64,000 nt of DNA from CAVQBP01 sp963848195 (lineage in GTDB: Bacteria; Bacteroidota; Ignavibacteria; Ignavibacteriales; Ignavibacteriaceae): NCBI GenBank assembly GCA_963848195.1, contig CAWKCY010000009.1, positions 124,001 to 188,000 on the forward strand. Reading direction: 5' to 3'. Position 1 is the stretch's first letter. Every line of letters begins with the position of its first letter. Below, piece by piece: positions 1-10,293 of the stretch. The notes below the pieces were generated by a model, which saw only the letters and a program-made list of their open reading frames with translations, made no database searches and was not told the DNA's origin. The position numbers were made by a program, and so were the translations under genes.

Positions 1-187
1 ATGCTCTATCGAGGTAAAAATTAAAGCTTAATTTTCTGGATAATATTTTATCACGTATTTCAGCAATATTATGATAAGATAAGATGAAAGTAGAAATACC
101 GGCACTCTGGAGGACTTTTTCAATGAGCTCAAGCAATCCATCATCATATTCCCAAACATACGCTAACCCTAAATCGTAAACTTCCAT
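1..187 (-). CDS. Partial hypothetical protein (N-terminus only)
   Basis: An uninterrupted reading frame starts at the ATG at 185-187 and runs off the left edge of the window after 62 codons. The visible protein begins MEVYDLGLAYVWEYDDGLLE and continues as an ordinary mixed soluble sequence without a signal peptide or membrane segment. I do not recognise the family with confidence. An N-terminal pre-ATP-grasp region is a guess only, based on the alternation of short hydrophobic strands and helices. It is divergent from lepA, with a 253-bp gap between the two starts. No clear ribosome binding site precedes the ATG. Confidence 0.5.
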   Translation of the reverse strand, partial: MEVYDLGLAYVWEYDDGLLELIEKVLQSAGISTFILSYHNIAEIRDKILSRKLSFNFYLDRA

Positions 188-284
188 TACTAATTATTTG
201 TTTAAGATTTTGTTCCAAAAATATTATTTACTTAAGTGGCATGCAAGGTTTATTATCATTCGATAATCAATAAATGGGGCTTTT

Positions 285-351
285 GATGGTCATTCAATAG
301 GCATACGATGGTCATTCAATGGTCATTTGGATGGTAAAATGATTGAATGAC
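285..351. repeat. Short direct and inverted repeats upstream of lepA
   Basis: The 14-mer GATGGTCATTCAAT occurs at 285-298 and again at 307-320. The inverted form ATTGAATGAC lies at 342-351, and shorter GGTCATT and GACCAT pieces lie between and after. The block sits in the divergent spacer between the left-edge gene and lepA. It could be a simple local duplication or a binding site. Nothing in the sequence decides between these. Confidence 0.5.
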
Positions 352-440
352 TTATAAATGACCATAAATGAACTGTTTTTTATCCCCTTTTAATATTCTG
401 TCATGGTAGGTATATTTAGTTTTTAAATTTTTAATAGTAA

Positions 441-2234
441 ATGATAAATATTAGAAACTTTTGTATAGTTGCGCACATTGATCATGGTAAATCCACGATA
501 GCTGATTGCCTGTTGGAGAGTACGGGGACAGTATCAATAAGGGAAGCAAAAGCACAGCTTTTGGATAATCTGGAACTGGAAAGAGAGCGTGGTATAACCA
601 TAAAATCTCATGCAATCCAGATGAGATATAAAGCTTCAGATCATATTGAATACATACTAAACCTTATTGATACACCGGGACATGTAGACTTTACATATGA
701 AGTTTCGCGTTCACTTGCAGCTTGTGAGGGGGCACTACTTGTAATAGATGCTGCACAAGGTGTTGAAGCACAGACTATTTCTAATTTATACCTGGCGTTT
801 GATGCAGGTTTAGAAATCATTCCCGTAATAAATAAAATTGATCTGCCCAGTGCCGAAATAGATAAAGTAAAAAAGCAAATAATGGATCTATTAGGATGTA
901 AAGAAGAGGAAATCCTCTTAGCATCGGCAAAGACAAAAGTCGGGATTGTTGAAATTCTTGAATCGATTGTAAAAAGAATTCCTGCTCCTTCAGGAGATTC
1001 GGAAGCTCCGCTTCAGGCATTAATATTCGATTCGGTTTTTGATTCATACCGTGGTGCGGTTGCATATATAAGACTGTTTAACGGTACTCTCCGGACTAAC
1101 GATAAAATTAAATTTTTCGCGATAGATAGAGAATATGAAGCAGAAGAAATCGGTATTTTAGGTTTAAGAAGAATTAAAACGGAAGAACTTTCTGCCGGTA
1201 ATGTGGGATATTTAATAGCAGGGGTTAAAGATGTCCATGATGAAAAAGTCGGTGATACTGTAACATTATCAAAAAACGGAGCAAAGGAAGCTTTACCGGG
1301 ATATAAGGAAGTAAAGCCGATGGTATACAGCGGGTTATATCCTACTAATTCAGATGATTTTGAAGACTTGAGAGATGCATTAGAAAAATTCAGATTAAAT
1401 GATTCCGCACTTATATACCAGCCTGAAACATCTGCAGCCCTTGGCTTCGGATTCAGATGCGGTTTCCTTGGATTACTTCATATGGAAATTGTTCAGGAAA
1501 GACTTCTAAGAGAGTACAACCAATCTATAATCACTACACTGCCGAACGTCGAGTATCATGTTTATCAGAAAAATGGTGAAAAAATAATCGTTGATAACCC
1601 GGCTTTAATGCCTGAATCGGGGGATATTGAACGCATTGAAGAACCTTATGTAAAAGCACAAATTGTTTCCCCCAGTGAATATGTGGGAAACTTGATGCAG
1701 CTATCTGTGGAAAAGCGGGGGGTTTATAAGAACACTTCTTATCTGGATCCAACACGAGCAGATCTTCTTTTTGAACTTCCTCTTTCAGAAATAATATTTG
1801 ATTTTTATGATAAACTTAAATCAATGTCGCGCGGATATGCCTCCTTCGACTATGAATATATAGGATATAAAGAATCGGAACTGGTAAAACTTGATATACT
1901 TTTAAACGGTGAACCGGTAGATGCCTTATCAATGATAGTTCATAAAAACAAAGCGTATGATTGGGGTAGGAAAGTCTGCAGTAAACTAAAAGAATTAATA
2001 CCAAGACAAATGTTTGAAATCAATATACAGGCGGCAATAGGTACAAAAGTAATTTCGAAATCTGTAGTAAAAGCACTAAGGAAAAATGTTTTGGCCAAAT
2101 GCTACGGCGGCGATATAACCCGTAAAAGAAAATTACTTGAAAAACAAAAAGAAGGAAAGAAAAGAATGAAGCAGGTAGGAAATGTTGAAATCCCGCAGGA
2201 AGCTTTCCTTGCAGTTCTTCAGATTGATGAATAA
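441..2234 (+). CDS. lepA: Elongation factor 4 (LepA), ribosome back-translocation GTPase
   Basis: This is a full-length 597-residue translational GTPase of the LepA/EF4 family, a cytoplasmic ribosome-associated factor that remodels stalled elongation complexes. The G1 loop AHIDHGKS is at residues 11-18, the G3 motif DTPGH starts at residue 77 and the G4 motif NKID starts at residue 131. These are followed by EF-Tu-like domain II, EF-G-like domains III and V, and the LepA-specific C-terminal domain. The C-terminus keeps the conserved basic stretch LLEKQKEGKKRMKQ followed by PQEAFLAVL, as expected for intact LepA. lepB starts 12 bp downstream, the common lepA-lepB operon order. The start ATG gives the standard family N-terminus (IRNFCIVAHIDHGKS). 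Confidence 0.97.
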   Translation: MINIRNFCIVAHIDHGKSTIADCLLESTGTVSIREAKAQLLDNLELERERGITIKSHAIQMRYKASDHIEYILNLIDTPGHVDFTYEVSRSLAACEGALLVIDAAQGVEAQTISNLYLAFDAGLEIIPVINKIDLPSAEIDKVKKQIMDLLGCKEEEILLASAKTKVGIVEILESIVKRIPAPSGDSEAPLQALIFDSVFDSYRGAVAYIRLFNGTLRTNDKIKFFAIDREYEAEEIGILGLRRIKTEELSAGNVGYLIAGVKDVHDEKVGDTVTLSKNGAKEALPGYKEVKPMVYSGLYPTNSDDFEDLRDALEKFRLNDSALIYQPETSAALGFGFRCGFLGLLHMEIVQERLLREYNQSIITTLPNVEYHVYQKNGEKIIVDNPALMPESGDIERIEEPYVKAQIVSPSEYVGNLMQLSVEKRGVYKNTSYLDPTRADLLFELPLSEIIFDFYDKLKSMSRGYASFDYEYIGYKESELVKLDILLNGEPVDALSMIVHKNKAYDWGRKVCSKLKELIPRQMFEINIQAAIGTKVISKSVVKALRKNVLAKCYGGDITRKRKLLEKQKEGKKRMKQVGNVEIPQEAFLAVLQIDE

Positions 2235-2245
2235 GCGGGAGTAAA

Positions 2246-3163
2246 TTGCTCTTTAAAGAGACTAAAACTACAGAAGTTGATTATCGGAATAACAGCCCAA
2301 CCAGAAGATTAAAATTAAGAAAGTATTTATTTACACTCTTATTAACTTTTGTATTAGCTTTACTCATCAGAGGTTTTCTTCTTGAAGCATACAAAATACC
2401 AACCGGTTCGATGGAAAATACATTAGTACCGGGTGATTTCATATTGGTAAATAAAGCGGCTTACTCAATTTCAACTCCGCATATTCTGCCGATTATTAAT
2501 GTTGAGATTCCCAGAATTCAAATCTTCAAAATGCATAAACCGGAAAGAAATGATATAGTTGTTTTTGAATTTCCGGGAAATATTAATGAGCTAAATCCGT
2601 TAATAAGTGAAAACTATGTCAAAAGGGTTATTGGTGAACCGGGTGATCTTCTTCAAATTATTGATAAAAAAATATTTATTAATGGCAGGAGTGTGCCAAA
2701 CCCTCCAATGTCTTTGATAGATTCATCAGATATAATGAGAAGGGAGGAGCATGGAAACGGAATATTTCCTCCGGATAAAAGTTGGAACAAAGATAACTAC
2801 GGGCCTATATTAATTCCTTATAAAGGTTTAACAATTAACCTGGATACAAAAAATGTAAGAGAATGGGGAATTATAATTGACAGAGAACTTGGTAAGAAAG
2901 TTGTAAGAATTGAAGGAACTGTAATAACAATTAATGATAAACCTGTTAGGACATATACATTTACAAAAGATTATTATTTTGTTATGGGTGACAACAGAGA
3001 TAATAGCCTTGACAGCCGCTATTGGGGATTTGTACCGGATGATAAGCTTATTGGGAATGCATTTTTTATTTATTGGTCTATTGATATAAACAAGCGTGTG
3101 TCAGGTATTAGCAAGTTCTTTAATTCAATCCGGTTCAGCAGGGTTTTTACAACCATACATTAA
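2246..3163 (+). CDS. lepB: Signal peptidase I
   Basis: Type I signal peptidase (family S26), 305 residues, cleaves signal peptides on the outer face of the inner membrane. One N-terminal membrane segment (about residues 27-46) precedes the catalytic box PTGSMENTL with the nucleophile Ser55. The general-base Lys126 lies in YVKRVIGEPGD. The late conserved box MGDNRDNSLDSRYWGFV is present. The start is a TTG at 2246 with a good GGGAG Shine-Dalgarno at 2237-2241. The gene follows lepA at 12 bp and is almost certainly co-transcribed with it. Bacteroidota-type enzymes have an enlarged insertion between the Lys box and the GDNRDNS box, and that is seen here. Confidence 0.95.
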   Translation: MLFKETKTTEVDYRNNSPTRRLKLRKYLFTLLLTFVLALLIRGFLLEAYKIPTGSMENTLVPGDFILVNKAAYSISTPHILPIINVEIPRIQIFKMHKPERNDIVVFEFPGNINELNPLISENYVKRVIGEPGDLLQIIDKKIFINGRSVPNPPMSLIDSSDIMRREEHGNGIFPPDKSWNKDNYGPILIPYKGLTINLDTKNVREWGIIIDRELGKKVVRIEGTVITINDKPVRTYTFTKDYYFVMGDNRDNSLDSRYWGFVPDDKLIGNAFFIYWSIDINKRVSGISKFFNSIRFSRVFTTIH

Positions 3164-3247
3164 ATTATGGACTTTATCTTTCTCTTTTTTTATACATTCA
3201 TTAAAGATTATATTAAGCTGTATTTAATTTTAAATTTTTAAACATAA

Positions 3248-5233
3248 ATGAAGAAATTAACCTTATTTTTTATTCTTATATTTTTTACAATATCATATTC
3301 TCAAACAAAATATTTTATATATTTTAAAGACAAAGGGATAACGAAATTAGCTTCTTTAAATAAAGGTTCTACTTTATATAATGATGCAGTGAATTCACTT
3401 TCCAAAAGAAGCGTCGAACGAAGAAAAAAAAACATGGGGGAAAACTTTATAACTTACGAGGATATCCCGATAAAAAAAGAATATTTGAATGAGCTGGCTA
3501 ATTCAGGGGTTAAAATTTCAAGGGAATTAAAATGGTTTAATGCTGTCTCTGCTATTTTATCTGATGAACAGAAAAATAAGGTTTCAGGGTTATCCTTTGT
3601 CGATAAAATTGAACCTGTAAAAACATTGTTATATAAACGGATAAATATTCAAACCGGTATTCCGTCAAAAAAAAAGAGTTCAAAAATTAATAATTTTGAT
3701 TATGGCCCTTCATTCGAGCAGGATAATCTTATAGATGTTCCAGAAGTCCAATCTAAAGGGATAAATGGAGAAGGAATTGTAATTGGTTTATTAGACAGCG
3801 GTTTCAGATGGAAAATTCATCAAGCATTGTCTGCAAGGAAAGTGATAGCTGAGTATGATTTTGTATTTAATGATAGTGTTACCGCCAATCAAGCTGAAGA
3901 TATAGGAGAACAGGATTCGCACGGTACAAATGTTTTTTCAATAATCGGCGGATTCAAAGAAGGCAGAATAATAGGACCTGCTTATGGTGCAGCTTTTATT
4001 TTAGCAAAAACTGAAGATGAAAGGAGTGAAACTCATATAGAAGAAGATAATTATGCAAGAGCTTTGATCTGGATGGATTCAATGGGAGTTGATGTTACCA
4101 GTTCTTCATTAGGTTATAGTGAATTTGATAATACAACATCTTCATATACTTATATGGATATGGATGGAAAAAGCACAATTGTAACAAAGGCGGCAGAACT
4201 TGCGTTTCAGAGGGGAATTTTAACAATCACGGCAGCAGGCAATGAAGGAAACCAAAAATGGCATTATATAGTAGCTCCTGCAGACGGTTTCAATACTATC
4301 GCAGTTGGTGCAGTTGATAATAGTAATTTAGTAGTGGGATTCAGCAGCAGAGGACCAAGTTATGATGGGAGAATAAAACCGGATATTGTTGCCCAGGGTG
4401 CGAATGTTTATCATGCCAACCCGGATGATTCAGCTGCATATGGGGCTGGTGCAGGCACCTCATATGCTACTCCCTTAGCCGCAGGAGCAGCTGCATTATT
4501 ATTATCCGCTTATCCCTATTTAACCAATGTTCAGGCGAGAGATATTTTATTAAAAACTGCCGATAGTTATTATACACCGGACAACAATAGAGGCTATGGA
4601 TTGGTATCAGCTTCACGAGCAATTTCATTCCCGAACATAGAAGATGCAAATGGAGAATATAAGCTGCATAAAATTTTCCTTAATAATCTTTCGATTATTC
4701 CTTCAACGGTAAAATTAAATATTTTGGAAAAGAATTCCGGAATAACTCAATTGTCTATGCGATATGATGGTAAATTAAAATATGATTCAAGTATTCCTAT
4801 TTTAGCGGGGGGTGAAAATGCCGAATTTTATTTTACATTTTCAGACAGTTCTGGCGCAAGTTATCGAGAGCCGGAAAAGGTTAATTATTCTTTCAAATAT
4901 GGAGATTTATTAATACAAATGAATAATGATGCATCAGGAACAGAGATCGCATTTATTGATTCAGTATTAGATCAAAACAGACCAAATCCCTTTACAAACA
5001 AAACAAAAATAAGATTTAATTCCACAGGAAATGAAAACGCTAACATAATAATTTATAATATATTAGGAGAAAAAGTTAAAGTCCTATTTAGTGGTATTTC
5101 GAACCTGGGGGTTAATACCCTTTATTGGGATGGAACAACAAACTGGAATACACGGGCATCAAGCGGTGTCTACATATATACATTGAACCTAAATGGTAAA
5201 TTTTATACCCGTAAAATGGTACTTGTTAGATAA
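3248..5233 (+). CDS. Secreted subtilisin-like serine protease (S8) with T9SS sorting domain
   Basis: 661-residue exported protease. A signal peptide (residues 1-19, ending SYSQ) is followed by an inhibitor-like propeptide region to about residue 140, then the peptidase S8 domain. The catalytic triad is readable as Asp183 (GLLDSGF), His225 (DSHGTNV) and Ser405 (GTSYATPLAAG), with the oxyanion Asn in TAAGNEGNQ. After a beta-rich linker, the last 85 or so residues form a type A Por secretion (T9SS) sorting domain: DQNRPNPFTNKTKIRF, then IYNILGEKV, then SSGVYIYTL and a basic end. The protein is therefore expected on the cell surface or in the medium via the type IX system. The gene stands alone, 84 bp after lepB. 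Substrate is unknown. Confidence 0.93.
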   Translation: MKKLTLFFILIFFTISYSQTKYFIYFKDKGITKLASLNKGSTLYNDAVNSLSKRSVERRKKNMGENFITYEDIPIKKEYLNELANSGVKISRELKWFNAVSAILSDEQKNKVSGLSFVDKIEPVKTLLYKRINIQTGIPSKKKSSKINNFDYGPSFEQDNLIDVPEVQSKGINGEGIVIGLLDSGFRWKIHQALSARKVIAEYDFVFNDSVTANQAEDIGEQDSHGTNVFSIIGGFKEGRIIGPAYGAAFILAKTEDERSETHIEEDNYARALIWMDSMGVDVTSSSLGYSEFDNTTSSYTYMDMDGKSTIVTKAAELAFQRGILTITAAGNEGNQKWHYIVAPADGFNTIAVGAVDNSNLVVGFSSRGPSYDGRIKPDIVAQGANVYHANPDDSAAYGAGAGTSYATPLAAGAAALLLSAYPYLTNVQARDILLKTADSYYTPDNNRGYGLVSASRAISFPNIEDANGEYKLHKIFLNNLSIIPSTVKLNILEKNSGITQLSMRYDGKLKYDSSIPILAGGENAEFYFTFSDSSGASYREPEKVNYSFKYGDLLIQMNNDASGTEIAFIDSVLDQNRPNPFTNKTKIRFNSTGNENANIIIYNILGEKVKVLFSGISNLGVNTLYWDGTTNWNTRASSGVYIYTLNLNGKFYTRKMVLVR

Positions 5234-5328
5234 ATTAAAATCAAAATTGTAAAAATCGTTTAATTTTATCTTCCCTCTTTATTTAGAAATTCTTAAATTG
5301 ATTTACAATAAAATTTATTATTCTCTAT

Positions 5329-5970
5329 ATGAGTGAAATTTTACTTCCTTCACAAGAAGAATACCTTATTAAATTAAGAAAAGAAAGTGATCCATTGATA
5401 ATGGAAATGGAAGTTTATGCAAAAGAACATAATGTACCTATTTTATCCTGGCAAGCTGCCGATTTTATGGAACAATTAGTTCAATTAATAAGTCCGAAAA
5501 GGGTTTTGGAGATTGGAACCGCCATTGCATATTCAACTATACGAATAGCTAGAAATTTGAAAAAGAAATCAGTTATTCATACTATAGAAAAAAGTGAAGA
5601 TAATGTCGAAAAGGCAAAAGAGAATATTCAAAAATCAGGACTTGAAGAAAAAATAAATATATTGACAGGTGATGCATTAAGTATTATGCCCCAACTGAAG
5701 AAAAAATATGATTTTATATTCTTAGATGCAGACAAGGAAGATTATAAAAGACTTTTCGATTATTCACTGGTACTTTTAAAAAAAGGAGGAACGATCTTTA
5801 TTGATAATCTTTTATGGCATGGTTATGCTGCAAGCAAAAGAGTACCTCCAAACTATAAAATTTCTACAAAGCATATAAGAGATTTTAATCATGTATTTAC
5901 ATCTCAGGAGAATCTTAAAACTACTATATTGCCAATTGGAGATGGATTAGGTATTGGTATAAAAAATTAA
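5329..5970 (+). CDS. Class I SAM-dependent O-methyltransferase (caffeoyl-CoA/catechol type)
   Basis: 213-residue soluble enzyme of the O-methyltransferase family 3 fold. The SAM-binding motif I is VLEIGTAIAYSTIRIA at about residues 61-76. The acidic residue after beta-2 lies in HTIEKSEDNV. The metal- and substrate-binding region FIFLDADKEDY and the following FIDNLLWHG are as in the family. It transfers a methyl group from SAM to a hydroxyl on a small molecule, but the acceptor cannot be deduced. It lies between the S8 protease and a small hypothetical gene on the same strand. The length is normal for the family. Confidence 0.9.
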   Translation: MSEILLPSQEEYLIKLRKESDPLIMEMEVYAKEHNVPILSWQAADFMEQLVQLISPKRVLEIGTAIAYSTIRIARNLKKKSVIHTIEKSEDNVEKAKENIQKSGLEEKINILTGDALSIMPQLKKKYDFIFLDADKEDYKRLFDYSLVLLKKGGTIFIDNLLWHGYAASKRVPPNYKISTKHIRDFNHVFTSQENLKTTILPIGDGLGIGIKN

Positions 5971-6017
5971 TTATAAGTCCTCTCTTAATCTTCAATCATA
6001 AATAAATCAAAAGAAAT

Positions 6018-6458
6018 ATGTCAGGCGAATTTATAAATAGCGCAAGTGATTTTGTTAACGAAGTTGAGAAGTTCTCTAAGGCAAGCTTGAATAAAAAAGT
6101 AGAACTTCTAAGAATATATGAAGAAAGTATTAGAATAAATAAAGAAAAAGAATTTGAAGATCTTGCTTTTACTGCAAAATACTTAAGAGGTTTAATGCGT
6201 GTACTTCAAAGCGGGACTAATAATCCCGAAATTACTTCTATGGAGAATATAAAATCAGATTTTTCTTCCAATATAAAAAAGGTTAAAGAGCAAATAAAAG
6301 AAATAATTAAAAATTCGGATGAACAATTAAAAAAACACTTCAATGATAATTTCTTTAAAATGTCACAGGAAGGGTTAATAAATCTTAATGAATTGTTAGC
6401 TGATCTCGAATGGACTAAAAAATATTTGAATCATCAGAAACGGCAAAAGATAAATTGA
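6018..6458 (+). CDS. Hypothetical helical protein
   Basis: 146 residues, no signal peptide and no membrane segment, rich in Lys, Glu, Asn and Ile. It is predicted by eye to be almost wholly alpha-helical, with several long amphipathic helices. I do not recognise a family. It follows the O-methyltransferase by 47 bp on the same strand and converges on the YigZ gene, so it may be the last gene of that transcript. The start ATG is preceded by AAAAGAAAT, a weak purine stretch. Codon usage looks like that of its neighbours, and it is probably a real gene. Confidence 0.7.
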   Translation: MSGEFINSASDFVNEVEKFSKASLNKKVELLRIYEESIRINKEKEFEDLAFTAKYLRGLMRVLQSGTNNPEITSMENIKSDFSSNIKKVKEQIKEIIKNSDEQLKKHFNDNFFKMSQEGLINLNELLADLEWTKKYLNHQKRQKIN

Positions 6459-6506
6459 TGTAATGGTTAAATTGTCAAATTGCTAAATTGTTTTATTGCC
6501 AAAGCT

Positions 6507-7130
6507 TTATAAATATTTAATTTCTTTTTCTTCTTGAATTACTGCTTTCCCTTTTGATATTTCGATAAGGTTTGATACAAACTGTCCGGAATATTCACAT
6601 GATAAAAGACAATCGAATTTTACATTAAAAGAAAAGTCTGATTTATTTATTTTGCCTTTGAATTGATCAATTAGGTGATAAATACTGTTTATTAGATTTA
6701 AATCCGCTTCAATTAGAATTCTCTTATAACCTATTTTTTCAATAAATTGAGAAATTTCAAGAGTTTGAATTGCGGCATTATAATAAGCTTTTCCTAAAGG
6801 TCCTATTCCTAGTTTAATACCGCCGAAATATCTAATAACAATAACTAAAATATTTTGAAGATTAAAATGATTTATTGCATTTAATATTCTAATGCCCGCT
6901 GTTCCATTAGGTTCACCATCATCAGAATACTTTATCTTTTGATAGAGTAAATTATATGCATAACAGTGATGTGAAGCATCATAATATTTCTTTTTAATCT
7001 GCTCTAAAGTTTCAATAGCAGTTGTTTCATTTTCAACCGGAAAGACCTGAGCAATAAAAACGGAACTCTTTTCTTTTAATGAAGTTTCATTAAAATCCTG
7101 TATAGTTAAATATTTATTAAAGTTATTCAT
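6507..7130 (-). CDS. YigZ/IMPACT family protein
   Basis: 207 residues from the ATG at 7128-7130. The N-terminal IMPACT (UPF0029) domain shows the family signatures SDDGEPNGTAG (about residues 85-95) and VIRYFGGIKLGIGPLGKAY (about 115-133). A shorter C-terminal domain of the DUF1949 kind follows. Bacterial members are of uncertain function, and links to translation control or nucleic-acid binding come from family relatives only. An upstream in-frame start would lengthen it by 46 residues, but that stretch is a Cys/Phe/Ile-rich run that overlaps uvrA and lacks family similarity. I therefore reject it. The gene is divergent from uvrA with a 96-bp shared promoter gap. Confidence 0.92.
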   Translation of the reverse strand: MNNFNKYLTIQDFNETSLKEKSSVFIAQVFPVENETTAIETLEQIKKKYYDASHHCYAYNLLYQKIKYSDDGEPNGTAGIRILNAINHFNLQNILVIVIRYFGGIKLGIGPLGKAYYNAAIQTLEISQFIEKIGYKRILIEADLNLINSIYHLIDQFKGKINKSDFSFNVKFDCLLSCEYSGQFVSNLIEISKGKAVIQEEKEIKYL

Positions 7131-7226
7131 TGAACACAAAAACCTGCAATGGTCAGAACTAATTAAATTGATTATCAAACGCTCTATAAGTAATATACAA
7201 GTTTGAATTTTTAAAATACGGATAAT

Positions 7227-10056
7227 TTGGAAAAAGAAACTATTATAATAAAAGGTGCACGGGAACATAATTTAAAGAATATTGATATAGAAATTCCCCG
7301 CGATTCCTTTACAGTAATAACAGGACTTTCAGGTTCAGGCAAGTCATCTCTGGCATTCGATACTATATATGCTGAGGGACAGAGGAGATACATAGAATCT
7401 CTATCTGCTTACGCAAGGCAGTTTCTTGATATGCTTGAAAAACCGGATGTTGATTTAATAGAAGGATTAAGTCCGGCTATATCAATTGAGCAGAAAACAG
7501 CATCCGGGAACCCCAGATCTACCGTTGGTACTGTTACCGAGATATATGATTATTTGCGCTTATTGTATGCAAGATTGGGGGTTCCTCACTGTTATAATTG
7601 CGGAGAACCGGTTACAAAACAAACATCGGCACAAATAATCGACACAATAATTACAAACCTCAGCGGGAGGAAAATATCAGTACTTGCTCCTGTTGTTAGA
7701 GGCAGAAAAGGACATTACCGCGAACTTTTCGAAGAGATTCTCTCCGACGGATTCTTAAAAGTACGCGTTGACAATGAATTTCATGAGATCACAAAAGGTT
7801 TTCAGGTAGATCGTTATAAAATTCATAATATTGAAATTGCCATTGATAAAATTACTGTCAATGAGTCTTCAAGAAGCAGGCTTTCAGAATCTATTGATGT
7901 TGGTTTAAATTACGGGAATGGAATTGTAATAGTAAATGATGAAAAAAATGATTTTATATACAGCCGTCATCTTGCCTGTTTAAATTGTGGAATAAGTTAC
8001 CGTGAATTAGCTCCAAATTCATTTTCATTTAATTCTCCATATGGATCCTGTTCCGATTGCGAAGGTTTGGGTGAAAAAAAGGAAATAGATATAAACCTTA
8101 TTATACCTGACTGGGAAAGGTCAATAAATGAAGAGGGTTTAGCACCATTAGGTAAGCCTAGATCTATCTGGTTTTTTAACCAATTAACTGTAATAGCTGA
8201 GAAATATAAATTTACCTTCGATACAAAATTAAAGGATTTAACAGAAGATCAGAAAGATATTCTTTTAAATGGGAGTAAAGAGAAAATTCCGTTCAGCTAC
8301 TCTTACGGCGGAGGCAAACCTGTTACATATTTGCACAAGTTTGCAGGTATTTATAGTTATTTAAAGAACTATTACAATACTACTACTTCTAATAATGTGC
8401 GGGAATGGGTTGAATCTTTTATGAATACGATTGCATGCCCTACATGCGGAGGTGGACGACTAAAAAAAGAATCATTGGCAGTTAAATTTCAGGATAAGAA
8501 CATCAGTGAAGTAACTAAACTCTCTGTTCAAAAAACATTTGATTTTTTCAAAAATATAAGAGTTAGCGGCAGAGAAGGCTTAATTGCCAAACCAATAATA
8601 AAAGAAATAACTACGCGCATAAATTTTCTTCTAAATGTCGGATTAGATTATTTAACACTTGATAGATCTGCCAGAACACTTTCAGGTGGAGAGTCTCAGA
8701 GAATAAGACTTGCAACACAAATAGGCTCACAACTTGCAGGAGTACTTTATGTACTGGATGAACCAAGTATCGGACTTCACCAGAATGATAATATTAAACT
8801 CATTAATTCTTTTAAAGAATTTGAGAGATCTAGGGAATACTGTTATTGTTGTAGAGCATGACAGGGAAACTATTGAAAGTTCCGATTATATGGTTGATCT
8901 CGGTCCAGGAGCTGGAGAACATGGAGGGGTAGTCTGCTTAGCAGGAGAAACCAGGAAGTTAATTGAATCTGCCAATGGATATGATTCATTAACATTGTCA
9001 TATTTAAATGATAAAAAAGAAATAAAGATTCCCGGAGAGAGAAGAGAGGGGAACGGGGATTTTCTAGAATTAATAGGTGCTAGGGGTAATAACCTGAAAA
9101 ATGTAAACCTAAAAATTCCCTTAGGTACTTTGACATTGATAACAGGGGTCAGTGGTTCAGGGAAATCATCTTTATTAAATGAGACATTAGTAAAGATTCT
9201 AATGAACAAATTTTATAAGTCAAAATCAGTTCCTCTCCCGTATAAAAAAATTGAAGGATTGGAGTTTATCGACAAAATAATTGAGATTGATCAATCTGCA
9301 ATAGGACGAACTCCCCGATCAAATCCTTCTACATATACAGGTCTATTTACATTTATAAGAGATTTATATGCACAGCTTCCTGAATCCAAAATGAGAGGAT
9401 ATGGTCCCGGCAGATTTAGTTTTAATGTTCGCGGGGGGAGATGTGAAGAATGTAACGGTGACGGTCTGAAAAAAATAGAAATGAATTTTCTTCCTGATGT
9501 TTATGTAGAATGCGATGTCTGTCATGGTAAAAGATATAATAGAGAGACACTTGAAGTATTATTCAAAACAAAATCAATCTCGGATGTTCTTGAAATGACT
9601 GTTGAGGAAGCTCTGGGATTTTTTAATGAGATGCCCAGAATAAAGAGAAAACTAAAAGCAATAAATGATGTAGGGCTTGGTTATATTAAATTAGGACAAC
9701 AAGCAACTACATTATCAGGGGGAGAAGCTCAACGAGTCAAATTAGCTACAGAACTTAGTAAAGTAAGTACGGGTAAGACTATTTATATTTTAGACGAGCC
9801 GACAACTGGGCTTCATTTTGAGGATGTAAACATTTTATTGAAAGTCTTGAATAAGTTGGTGGAAAAGGGGAATACTATAGTAGTAATTGAACATAACCTG
9901 GATGTCATTAAAACTGCAGACTGGATTATTGATTTAGGACCTGAAGGCGGAGAAAAAGGAGGGGAAATTATTGCCGAAGGGACTCCGGAAGATCTAGCAG
10001 CTAATAAAAAAAGTCTTACAGGGCTTTTCTTAAAAAAAGTTATCCATAGGAATTAA
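7227..10056 (+). CDS. uvrA: UvrABC excinuclease subunit A (one frameshift)
   Basis: DNA-damage recognition ATPase of nucleotide excision repair. The sequence is split into two frames. Removing one T from the TTTT at 8810-8813 joins them into a 942-residue protein of normal UvrA length. All landmarks are present: Walker A GLSGSGKSSLAFDT, the first zinc module around CLNCGISYRELAPN and CSDCEGLG, the signature TLSGGESQRIRLA, Walker B LYVLDEPSIGLHQ. In the second half are GVSGSGKSSLL, CEECNGDG...CDVCHGKRYN, TLSGGEAQRVKLA and IYILDEPTTGLH. The break falls just after the first Walker B, inside the stretch that should read LINSLKNLRDLGNTVIVVEH. The start is TTG. Because everything else is intact, an assembly error is likelier than real loss. 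If real, the cell would lack full-length UvrA. Confidence 0.93.
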
Positions 10057-10293
10057 ACAAAACCCCTGATACAAATAAATAGCGCAAATTTATCCTTCAA
10101 TAACATTTGCATTCATTTTAAATGCTTCAGCTCCTTAAATAAGTAACAAAAATAGCATAGATTTTTGGCAATATTTTATCTTTAGCCATGTTCTTTTAGT
10201 AACCATTTTTAAAAACTATTTTGTTTTGCGATATAACACAAATGAGACTATAAGGTTATTGATCTTATTAAATTGTTCATTAACTTCCGATGC

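Noticed and set aside
7131..7268. Longer N-terminus for the YigZ/IMPACT protein
   Set aside because: The extra 46 codons have no family similarity and overlap the start of uvrA.
8801..8820. Programmed ribosomal frameshift in uvrA at TTTTAAA
   Set aside because: The needed shift is +1, and the heptamer does not fit the X-XXY-YYZ rule for -1 shifting (re-pairing would give a stop). UvrA is not known to be recoded.
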